Part shown: piece after piece, positions 1 through 7,193 of the stretch | Numbering within the stretch: position 1 is the first letter of the stretch | Layout: every line of letters begins with the position of its first letter | DNA from: Lentimicrobiaceae bacterium | GTDB taxonomy: Bacteria; Bacteroidota; Bacteroidia; Bacteroidales; WCHB1-69 | Length of the DNA stretch: 11,461 bases | NCBI GenBank assembly: GCA_009787675.1 | Contig: WQSU01000049.1 | Span: 1 to 11,461, forward strand | Reading direction: 5' to 3' | The notes under the pieces: generated by a model | Database searches by the model: none | Told to the model about the DNA's origin: nothing | Seen by the model: the letters and a program-made list of their open reading frames with translations, nothing else | Program-made: the position numbers and the translations under genes

Positions 1-322
1 TTTTTTGATGCAATTCTCCCTTGGGGTCGGAGATAATCATATTTTCTGACGACAGAATGAGGTTGTAAATAAGCGGAACACATAGCATTCTTGTTTTTTT
101 TGAGCCACTCGCACCAAACACCATCGTGTTTGTATCTGAACTGTCAACATAGATTTGTTTTCCGTCGTTTTCAACGATTAACGGAATGCCTCCTCCAACA
201 TTGTCTTCTTTTTCAACGTCAATTAATGTCGCTGTTTGCTTGATCTCGCCAACTTCAGCCCAACGAGCAGATCTACTATTGCTTGTTGAGTATTTCCCGA
301 ATTTTAAATTTTCGATTTTCAT
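1..322 (-). CDS. VirD4/TraG-type coupling protein, N-terminal part
   Basis: Partial gene running off the left edge; 107 codons are visible. Coupling proteins of this family are hexameric ATPases that bring the DNA-relaxase complex to a type IV secretion channel. Visible landmarks are SARWAEVGEIK (about residues 18-28), the segment that follows the membrane helices in many relatives; a P-loop GASGSKKT (70-77); and IISDPKGEL (96-104), a signature of Gram-positive-type VirD4 proteins. Two oddities: no transmembrane helix precedes the ARWA segment, so this may be a membrane-anchorless form, and the P-loop has Lys where GxxGxGKT has its last Gly, though the catalytic Lys-Thr remains. The start overlaps the stop of the upstream AAA-like gene as ATGA, which implies translational coupling, and an AGGA motif lies nine bases upstream. 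Family assignment is strong; the exact subfamily is uncertain because most of the protein is outside the window. Confidence 0.85.
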   Translation of the reverse strand, partial: MKIENLKFGKYSTSNSRSARWAEVGEIKQTATLIDVEKEDNVGGGIPLIVENDGKQIYVDSSDTNTMVFGASGSKKTRMLCVPLIYNLILSSENMIISDPKGELHQK

Positions 323-1197
323 TTGTTTGTTTCCTTTCTATTTGTTTGTGTGTGAAATCCGAATTCTGTTTTCTTTGTCCCGATTACGCGTTTCACGTAA
401 TGAGAATCTTTGTCAAACGACGAAAGCATATTTGCAGAGATTTTATTAGCTTTCACATCCGATACGAGCAACTTAGACAAAATATCTTCCGAGAATTGCT
501 TTATTCCAACTAAGCCATTAAAATATCTGCTATCTGTCATTTCTCGAATTGAATCTGCAAGTAATGTTTTTGCATCATTTTCGAGTTTTAATTTGTGAGT
601 ACTAAAGTGTTTTGATTCCATAAAATCAACCAATTCTTCTTCGTTTGGAAGTTTGAAATACAGAGTCTCAATACGAAGATGTGAAACTAATGAAGACTCT
701 ATTTTTTCCACATCACGTTTATCATCAGTATTGGTATAAAAAATCACTAAGATTTTATCATTTCTGCTCGCTATTTCTTCCAACAATAGTTGAAAATATC
801 TTTCGTCAGTACGACCTAACCAGCCAGACACATCAATGGAAACCACTCCTCTGAAGTGATTTTTATGACCGGCAAGATAAATAAGTGTATTTTCAAACCT
901 CGTAATTTCAGAGAAGTATTCATCCGGCTTAGTATATTCGAGATTAAAATCAAAATGTTTTACATCGCCAGAAAATTCAAAAGTTTTTGAACCATAAAGA
1001 TATTCTGCAAAAGCGTTGACGCATGTGTTAATCCCGCAGCCACGTTTAGTCGCTATCCATAGTTGATGAGGCAAGGTTATATCGGGTAGGTTTTGTCGAG
1101 ATTTATGTTGCCGTTCAACCATTTTTTTGAAATCATCAACACCACTGTGCATTTGCATAATGGTGTCGAAATGTTTGTTTTCTGTTTTTGTTTTCAT
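319..1197 (-). CDS. Degenerate AAA+-like protein coupled to VirD4
   Basis: A 292-residue soluble protein with the outline of an AAA+ module but eroded catalytic motifs. An N-terminal helix (GVDDFKKMVERQ, about 19-30) precedes a strand and a P-loop-like turn, WIATKRGCGINT (47-58), where the Walker A Lys is replaced by Ile. A hydrophobic strand GVVSIDVSGW (117-126) sits where Walker B is expected but lacks the Glu after Asp122. ILVIFYTNTDD (149-159) resembles the sensor-1 strand with its Asn. FKLPNEEELVDFM (181-193) and the helices after it look like the AAA+ lid. The C-terminus is basic. The stop overlaps the start of the coupling-protein gene by four bases, so the two are probably made together and interact. 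I infer a nucleotide-independent scaffold or loading factor; that role is a guess. The AAA+ outline itself is a judgement from motif order and needs a profile search. Confidence 0.7.
   Translation of the reverse strand: MKTKTENKHFDTIMQMHSGVDDFKKMVERQHKSRQNLPDITLPHQLWIATKRGCGINTCVNAFAEYLYGSKTFEFSGDVKHFDFNLEYTKPDEYFSEITRFENTLIYLAGHKNHFRGVVSIDVSGWLGRTDERYFQLLLEEIASRNDKILVIFYTNTDDKRDVEKIESSLVSHLRIETLYFKLPNEEELVDFMESKHFSTHKLKLENDAKTLLADSIREMTDSRYFNGLVGIKQFSEDILSKLLVSDVKANKISANMLSSFDKDSHYVKRVIGTKKTEFGFHTQTNRKETNK
332..337 (-). promoter_or_regulatory. Shine-Dalgarno-like site for the coupling-protein gene
   Basis: The minus strand reads AAAGGA nine bases before the ATG at 322, inside the last codons of the upstream gene. 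Most genes here have only A-rich leaders, so this site supports the ATGA-overlapping start. Confidence 0.4.
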
Positions 1198-1226
1198 TGT
1201 GATTTTTTTCTTTTATTGATATTCAT
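1194..1226 (-). other. Possible ten-codon leader ORF
   Basis: A short reading frame (MNINKRKKSQ, then TGA) lies in the 94-base gap after the FtsK-like gene. Its stop overlaps the ATG of the AAA-like gene as ATGA. It might feed ribosomes into the following start, but a frame this short can arise by chance in AT-rich sequence. Confidence 0.15.
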
Positions 1227-1291
1227 TTTTATGGTGTCTTTGTCTATTGGACGCAAATTGTCGGTAAATCTATCTGTGTATCACCAGTTTT

Positions 1292-3034
1292 TTATGAAAT
1301 GTTTTGTTTTGCAATAAAATTAACAATGTTTTTTACCTCTTCCGTATCTACAAATGCTCCTTGTAGACGCTCTGTTTCAGCGTTTACAGAGAACAGCATG
1401 TCACCATTACCTGCCAGTTTTTCTCCGCCACTCGAACCAAGAATTATTTGCGATTCGTTGAATTTATTTACCCGATAAGCAATACGAGCAGGAAAATTTG
1501 CACGAATTTGACCAGATATAACACTCGCATCAGGACGCTGGGTTGCGATTATAAGATGTATGCCAACAGCCCTTGCCAGTCGAGATAAACGAATAATTGA
1601 CTCCTCTACCTCTTTGTTTTTTGCATTTTGCATCAACAGATCAACAAACTCGTCCATTACAACAACGATATAAGGCAAGCCGTATTTGTTGCTCGCTTGC
1701 TGAATGGCATTGTACTCTTTTATGTCCCGACAATCGTTGTTTTCAAGCACAACGAACCGTTCCTCCATCTGCCTGCAAAGCCATTGCAAAGTAATAGTAA
1801 GATCATTTATGTCGTCAGTAATAACAGGGCTTGTAACATTTGGTATCGAAGCGAGATATTTGTTTTTGATTTTTTTGTATAGTGTTAGTTCGACACGCTT
1901 AGGATCCATAAGAACCAATTGTAATTGGCTTGGATTTTTTTTATACAATAGCGAAGTAAGCATAGCATTGATTCCAACAGATTTTCCTTGTCCGGTCGCA
2001 CCACCTATTAAAATGTGTGGAAGCAATGCAAGATCAACAATTTTTGCCTCTCCATCTATTGTTTTGCCGAGTGCTAATGGCAACTCGAACTTATTGTTCT
2101 TGAATTGTTCACTTGATAGCAACGATTTAACGCCTGCAATTACTCTTTTTTCACGAGGAACTTCAATCGCAACGGTGCCTTTATTTTTGAATGGATTGAT
2201 GATTCTAACGGCAGGAACTTTGATATAGCGGGCGATATCCTTGTCGAGACTTTCAATCTTTGACGCTCCAACACCGCGAGAAACCGCAACTTCATAAAGT
2301 GTCACAGTGTCTCCAACAGTTGAAGTGATGTCGGTTGTGCTGATTCCAAAATCGTTGAGGCATTGCCTAATGGTGTGTTTTTTGTTTTCGACTTCTTCCC
2401 GAACATTTTGATAGTTGTTCGTAGGATAATCTTTCAATAAATCTAATCCAGGGAATACGTGTTTTTCATAAGTTTCCAACTTCTTTTCCGGTATAGTAAC
2501 TATTGTAGTTTTATTTTCTAAAAAATCTGGTTTTGGGACAGGGTAATTTACTGCTGTTTCTGGAATATAATTGGGTGTGCCGACGGCACATGGAATAGGT
2601 TTTGGCGGAATAAATGAAGCAAATATGTTTCTGTTGCTAATCCTATTTTTATAAAACTTCCACGCAATAAAAATGACCGGCAAAAACAATAGAACTATCG
2701 TTCCGGCAGTATTAAAGAGTGTTTTAAGAACTGCTATCAGCACGGTTCCGAAATTACTAACCAACGAGTTTGAACTGAAAAACATTGCAAAGAATCCGGA
2801 AAACCACAGAAATAATGCGATGTTCCAAATGATAATTTTTTTGAACGAATATCGTTTAAGGAAACCGAAGGTTTGGCAAAGCCAATCATATCTTCCTGCG
2901 ATTTTTAGTCCCCATAATGCCAATATGGCAACGAGAAACACAGCATTCATCTTAAAGATGTAGCATGCTAAAAGCCCTGCAACTACAAGCAAAAGTAATC
3001 GCATAATTTTGCCGTCTGTTAGTTTTGTTTTCAT
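1292..3034 (-). CDS. FtsK/SpoIIIE-like DNA translocase without gamma domain
   Basis: A 580-residue membrane-anchored double-stranded DNA pump. About four hydrophobic helices (about 10-27, 30-46, 66-86, 108-126) are followed by a short Pro-rich linker and the FtsK alpha/beta motor. The motor shows Walker A GATGQGKS (345-352), MDPKRVEL (376-383), Walker B VVVMDEF (457-463), IIATQRPD (495-502) and the late NGDMLFS segment (543-549). The protein ends just after the beta domain, so the winged-helix gamma domain that chromosomal FtsK uses to read orienting sequences is absent. The core is most like Bacteroidota FtsK. I chose the ATG at 3034 over an upstream one at 3091 because AGGA lies seven bases before it and the longer form would overlap the preceding gene. 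It shares a transcription unit with a VirD4-type gene, which argues for transfer or partition of an element rather than chromosome dimer resolution. A divergent chromosomal ftsK paralogue is the alternative. Confidence 0.93.
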   Translation of the reverse strand: MKTKLTDGKIMRLLLLVVAGLLACYIFKMNAVFLVAILALWGLKIAGRYDWLCQTFGFLKRYSFKKIIIWNIALFLWFSGFFAMFFSSNSLVSNFGTVLIAVLKTLFNTAGTIVLLFLPVIFIAWKFYKNRISNRNIFASFIPPKPIPCAVGTPNYIPETAVNYPVPKPDFLENKTTIVTIPEKKLETYEKHVFPGLDLLKDYPTNNYQNVREEVENKKHTIRQCLNDFGISTTDITSTVGDTVTLYEVAVSRGVGASKIESLDKDIARYIKVPAVRIINPFKNKGTVAIEVPREKRVIAGVKSLLSSEQFKNNKFELPLALGKTIDGEAKIVDLALLPHILIGGATGQGKSVGINAMLTSLLYKKNPSQLQLVLMDPKRVELTLYKKIKNKYLASIPNVTSPVITDDINDLTITLQWLCRQMEERFVVLENNDCRDIKEYNAIQQASNKYGLPYIVVVMDEFVDLLMQNAKNKEVEESIIRLSRLARAVGIHLIIATQRPDASVISGQIRANFPARIAYRVNKFNESQIILGSSGGEKLAGNGDMLFSVNAETERLQGAFVDTEEVKNIVNFIAKQNIS

Positions 3035-3038
3035 TGCT

Positions 3039-3233
3039 TTATCCTTTTTTGTAATAAAATTCGTATATTGATTGTTTCTGTGAGAATTCAAAAGTTTCGT
3101 TTATGGTTTTTGCACAATGATTACGGTTTGTGCTTTTCAAGACGATGAGATTTTGATCCTTGCTAAACTCCAATTCTTTCTGGAGGGCATCGTATCGTGT
3201 ACTGATTTCTTTTAGTGTTTTTTTAGTTATCAT
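3039..3233 (-). CDS. Small hypothetical protein, 64 residues
   Basis: I do not recognise a family. The product is a charged soluble protein with a probable amphipathic or coiled-coil helix in its first half (LKEISTRYDALQKELEFSK, about 7-25) and a basic, aromatic C-terminus. No signal peptide or membrane segment is visible. It ends four bases before the FtsK-like start, and the ribosome binding site of that gene lies in its last codons, so it is probably a partner co-expressed with the motor. There is no Shine-Dalgarno sequence upstream of the ATG. Its tight placement between two conserved genes supports it being real. Confidence 0.6.
   Translation of the reverse strand: MITKKTLKEISTRYDALQKELEFSKDQNLIVLKSTNRNHCAKTINETFEFSQKQSIYEFYYKKG
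3042..3046 (-). promoter_or_regulatory. Shine-Dalgarno site deciding the FtsK-like start
   Basis: The minus strand reads AAGGA seven bases before the ATG at 3034, within the final codons of the 64-residue gene. It favours the internal start over the upstream in-frame ATG at 3091 and suggests that the two genes are translated together. Confidence 0.5.
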
Positions 3234-3308
3234 GATTAGTAGATTTAGATTCTGTTTTGAAAATTGCTTTACTTAAATATACTACGGTGATGATATGCAT
3301 TGCGTATT

Positions 3309-6300
3309 TTATTGTTTTTTGGTGTTTGTTAATTGTCTGTATGCGTACGCAGCTATAAGTCCGGCACTATTTGAGGCGGAATGCATCGGGATAGGTGGAG
3401 TGCGATTGAGATCAAGATGCCCGTCCTCATAGCGTCCAAATGAGAGATATACTAAAATCATTATTTCATCATCTGCCAGAATAAACAACCCGTGATTTGC
3501 CTCTTGGGCTGTTCCGGATTTTGCATAAAATCTGCGATTAGTCGGCAACATTGATCTAATCGAAGATGCAGTACCAGATGGCCTAATAGTATAACTCAGG
3601 GCATGCTTTATGATGTCGGTGTTCTGCTTCTGAAAAATTTGTTTTGGTGTGCTTCTTTCAATGGGCTCTATTCTGTTGGTAGCAGGATTAAATATGCCAT
3701 TCATAACGGTTAACGGCCTGAAAACCCCATCATTAAACAACACTTGATGTTTTTGTAAAATTTCAAATAAATTCATGTAACGATTGGCACCCAAGCCGTA
3801 GTTGAGAACATCTGACACCGACTCCTTGCAAGCGGATATTCCCATTTTGGCAAATCTTCCTTCAAGATTTCTGAACAACGTTGTGGTGTTGGCTAAGCCA
3901 TTAATTGCATCGCGAATGTTCGCAATGGGCAGATTGAGCGATTGAGATAAAATAATAGATGCCCCAACAAATCTATTAGAATGTCTGCCCGAAGCGTTTC
4001 TTGGATTATTTCTTCCGGAAATTGGACCGTCCCAAAGTATGATAGGATGATTGTCCTCCAGCATCTGAAGCAGTATGAAGCTCTTGTTGATTGATGCAAT
4101 AGAGAAATTCCATCGAGTCATACAATTACCACGCGGAGCATTACTAAAGTGTGCCAAAATTTCACCGGTGCGATAATTTGCCGCCAGAATAACCGTAATA
4201 AGCTCGTAGTCGGCGTGTTGTGGCACGGGAAAGCGTCTATTACGTAGATATTGTGCAACCGCTGTTTCCAAAGCTTCTTGGTTATGGCGTGTAATAGAAC
4301 TGACATATTTTGCGTTTGGGTTTGGCATCAAATTTAATTGTCGTTGGATGAACAAACGAGACCCTGGTTTTGTATTTGGTCGGTAGGGGCGATTTGTGAA
4401 ACGTAGCGTTTCGTTTTTTAATATATTAAGCTCGACTACTGAAAGTAACCCCTCTCTTTGCCAACGTGTAGCTCTTGCAATCAATACTCGCTTGATTTCA
4501 TCCACATGGTACTGAACACGACGATAGCCTATCTCTCTTAGAAAACGAGGATTTTGCAAAGTAGATGCAAGATACATTTGTTCTAAATGATTAAGTTCAT
4601 GAACAGGACGACCAAATGCATGTAAACTTGCTGATTGCAAGCCCTTGTTCCCCATGCCTCCGTGGAAGAAAATGCTGTTAACGTACCACGTCATCAAATC
4701 TCGGCTATCATAATTGATCGACAACTGAAAGGCAGCAAGTTGTTCTGAAAACTTACGAGCCACATCACGCGGAGCACTTCCATTTGGAAAATTAAGATTC
4801 TTCACGAGCTGATTAATGAGATTCGAACCGCCTCGAAATCGGAGGAAGAATGCCGGCGAAATTCCATTCCAATTAGAAGTACTACCCAAAATTCGATTTT
4901 GCTTATAAAACCCTCGATCCTCTTGGTAGATAATCATGCGTTTCATGAAATTTGTAATGTCTTTATATTGGACAGGAATGGCAACAGGAACGCCATCGCC
5001 AAGCGACCTGCTTATTAATAAAACTTCTCCTTTTTTATCAAGCACAAAGCCTGTCATTCCAGTGCGTTCATACGGTAGCTCTTTCGGAAAAACTGACAAT
5101 ATCATAAACACTGCAAAAATCACAGCACTTGAAGGTAATACTGCACGCCCTAAGGCTATAAATACAATCGGAAAATATTGCTTTACACGAAATATCAACT
5201 TGGAATTATCACGCTTTAAAAGTTGGTATTTCGAAAAAACAACACTCAAGAAATAAGCAATCACTATAGCAACACCCGATAGTACCATCGGTATGGAGCT
5301 TATGATAGCAACCATAACAAACAATTCCGGACGAGATAATGAGAAAACAACGCATAGAGTCAAAAACAACCCTATCAGAATGTTTTGTTTTTTTTTACCT
5401 ATTTGATATGAAAGATTATCTGTAACAGGCAGATCTAAACTTTGGTCAAACAGTATTGGAGCTACAGGATCCCAAACTTCTCTTGAGAGTTTTTTCAATA
5501 AGAAATAACAGCCAATGCCAACGGCAACAAACAACAGCCAATATATGAAGCCAGAAAGCCATTGAAGTCCAAAATGAAATCCAATTAAAAGGATCACTGA
5601 AATAGCGTAAGTAAATACAAGGGGCTTCCAAATAGAAAATGTTACGGTTCTTTCTTCCGGGCTCATAATGATTACATCGTCCAGTTCTTCACGATAGGTA
5701 TTGTCGCGTACGAGGTTGATGTGTGTCAATGACAAGTACCAAAAAAGATAAGGTAAGGTATAAAGCACTACAAGTACCCAATGACGAAATCCGGTAGATT
5801 GAGCAAACATGAATGTTTCTAATATCATTAAAGAAAACACAGTAATGATGCCCCAATACAAGGCATCTGCTTCGGAGTATGGGTTGTTGCGACTTCTTCG
5901 ATTTACATAGGTAAAAAGCGACCTTATGGACTTAAATATCAGAAAAACCGTTGCAAGTTGCACAAGAGGCGAAATCAACAAACCTGGGACGAGATTTGTA
6001 AGCGGGGATTGTATTTCGACACGATTGAATGCAAACACAGAGCGACTTAACGTAAAAAATTCTATGATGTCAGATGCAAATAGCCACGCAACAAACGCAG
6101 TCAAAAATCGAGAAACAAGTAGTGCAAGGACAGATATGACGAGACATGCAACTAAAGTCAAGACCACTTCACCCATGCGAGGCAATCCTTTGTCTTTGCG
6201 AAAAGTCAGCTTCGAGTATTCGATTAGATATTTCCAAAAAACCGGCAGTCCAAATTTAAGACCACTTCCTAACACAAATGGCACAACAATAAATACAATG

Positions 6301-6353
6301 AGCAGTATGACTAAAAAATCTTTCATGGCTATAGTTTTTTGAGATTGTGACAT
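3309..6353 (-). CDS. Class A PBP fused to a large membrane domain
   Basis: A 1014-residue bifunctional peptidoglycan synthase. The first 425 residues hold about ten hydrophobic helices (near 11-30, 62-90, 125-145, 166-184, 190-210, 240-262, 268-286, 325-342, 344-372, 394-422), where ordinary class A PBPs have one. The GT51 glycosyltransferase follows: YQEDRGFY with catalytic Glu478, RGGSNLINQLVKNL (507-520), RKFSEQ with Glu537, and YVNSIFFHGG (557-566). The transpeptidase has SINK (nucleophile Ser754, Lys757), SLN (805-807) and KSGTA (945-949). All main catalytic residues look intact, so both activities are expected, at the outer face of the cytoplasmic membrane. The His usually seen after EDxxFxxH in the first GT51 motif is absent. 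I do not recognise the membrane domain; the SEDS (RodA/FtsW) hallmarks are not evident. The gene starts 11 bases after the lipoprotein stop. A second start nine codons downstream cannot be excluded. Confidence 0.93.
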   Translation of the reverse strand: MSQSQKTIAMKDFLVILLIVFIVVPFVLGSGLKFGLPVFWKYLIEYSKLTFRKDKGLPRMGEVVLTLVACLVISVLALLVSRFLTAFVAWLFASDIIEFFTLSRSVFAFNRVEIQSPLTNLVPGLLISPLVQLATVFLIFKSIRSLFTYVNRRSRNNPYSEADALYWGIITVFSLMILETFMFAQSTGFRHWVLVVLYTLPYLFWYLSLTHINLVRDNTYREELDDVIIMSPEERTVTFSIWKPLVFTYAISVILLIGFHFGLQWLSGFIYWLLFVAVGIGCYFLLKKLSREVWDPVAPILFDQSLDLPVTDNLSYQIGKKKQNILIGLFLTLCVVFSLSRPELFVMVAIISSIPMVLSGVAIVIAYFLSVVFSKYQLLKRDNSKLIFRVKQYFPIVFIALGRAVLPSSAVIFAVFMILSVFPKELPYERTGMTGFVLDKKGEVLLISRSLGDGVPVAIPVQYKDITNFMKRMIIYQEDRGFYKQNRILGSTSNWNGISPAFFLRFRGGSNLINQLVKNLNFPNGSAPRDVARKFSEQLAAFQLSINYDSRDLMTWYVNSIFFHGGMGNKGLQSASLHAFGRPVHELNHLEQMYLASTLQNPRFLREIGYRRVQYHVDEIKRVLIARATRWQREGLLSVVELNILKNETLRFTNRPYRPNTKPGSRLFIQRQLNLMPNPNAKYVSSITRHNQEALETAVAQYLRNRRFPVPQHADYELITVILAANYRTGEILAHFSNAPRGNCMTRWNFSIASINKSFILLQMLEDNHPIILWDGPISGRNNPRNASGRHSNRFVGASIILSQSLNLPIANIRDAINGLANTTTLFRNLEGRFAKMGISACKESVSDVLNYGLGANRYMNLFEILQKHQVLFNDGVFRPLTVMNGIFNPATNRIEPIERSTPKQIFQKQNTDIIKHALSYTIRPSGTASSIRSMLPTNRRFYAKSGTAQEANHGLFILADDEIMILVYLSFGRYEDGHLDLNRTPPIPMHSASNSAGLIAAYAYRQLTNTKKQ

Positions 6354-6364
6354 AATTTGATGAG

Positions 6365-7126
6365 TTACAGGGTTATTCCTGGATTTTGAGTGAGGTTGTC
6401 GACCCAGTACACACGACCATTTATACCTAGTTCGCGGAAAAATGCTTCGTAAAACAAGCGCAGATCTCGCTGCCTTTCCATCCTTTTTTGCTTGAGGTTA
6501 ATCACGATTTCCGGAACGGCTCCGATTCGGATGTGATTTTGCGTTGAACGCAGCAGGACAGGATCGAGATTCGCTATAACATCCCTTACTTCGTAAGGAC
6601 GAGGGATCCTATTATAAAACGAAATTCTCTGGCATCTATGCATCAAATCTGAGTTGACCAACATAACAGATCTTTCCGACTGAGGATTTAGCTGAAGTAT
6701 GCTACGCAGGATTGACTCAAGTATGGAGCTTTGGAAATGGTTTGCATCCAACTGTGTTTCAAGATAATCCAATTTGTCTCGCATCAAAAGAAGAAGTGGC
6801 AACGGATTGCGAGCTTGTTCCACTGCACGAAGCGACATCCCAGCCTGAGGCATTTCTATGCTGGCAGTCGAAATAGTTATTGGTCCAGTCCAAATCGGTG
6901 TGACCATAAGCTTAAATCGTTCGTGCTCTTCGATCCGGCCTAAATTAGCGTTGTGTAAAAATCGACCAAAATTTGTGCGGAGATCTTCGTCTATTGACCT
7001 AAATAGCTCTCCAGATGCGTCCGTAATGTCAATCATAACCAAGAGTTCGGTTTCTCTGTTGATTTCATAGCTGCAAGATGTCATCATCATTGCAATGGCT
7101 AAAATTAAAATGGTAAGTGGTTTCAT
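6365..7126 (-). CDS. Lipoprotein with VWA-like features
   Basis: A 253-residue predicted lipoprotein. A short signal peptide ends in a lipobox MTSC with Cys18 as the lipidation site, so the mature protein should be membrane-anchored and face the periplasm. After it, LLVMIDITDAS (28-38) resembles the first strand and metal-binding loop of a von Willebrand factor A fold, and SVMLVNSDLMH (153-163) resembles a later VWA core strand. The DxSxS motif is imperfect (D33, T35, A37), so metal binding is uncertain. The C-terminal part is basic and helical (KQKRMERQRDLRLFYEAFF). It sits 11 bases before the large PBP gene and is probably co-translated with it. By analogy with outer-membrane lipoproteins that activate class A PBPs, it could regulate or anchor the synthase, but this is inference from position alone. 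The lipoprotein call is firm and the VWA call is tentative. Confidence 0.8.
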   Translation of the reverse strand: MKPLTILILAIAMMMTSCSYEINRETELLVMIDITDASGELFRSIDEDLRTNFGRFLHNANLGRIEEHERFKLMVTPIWTGPITISTASIEMPQAGMSLRAVEQARNPLPLLLLMRDKLDYLETQLDANHFQSSILESILRSILQLNPQSERSVMLVNSDLMHRCQRISFYNRIPRPYEVRDVIANLDPVLLRSTQNHIRIGAVPEIVINLKQKRMERQRDLRLFYEAFFRELGINGRVYWVDNLTQNPGITL

Positions 7127-7193
7127 AAGGCATTAAGTTTTTTATAATTTGTTAATGATGTGTGCTTGTTTTTAGTGTGGCAAAAATTTTGTT

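Noticed and set aside
1704..2228. Open frame of 174 codons on the plus strand
   Set aside because: It lies wholly opposite the FtsK-like motor region, whose conserved motifs are certain, and its product shows no recognisable domain.
5926..6342. Open frame of 138 codons on the plus strand
   Set aside because: It is antisense to the membrane domain of the PBP gene; the product is compositionally odd and shows no motif.
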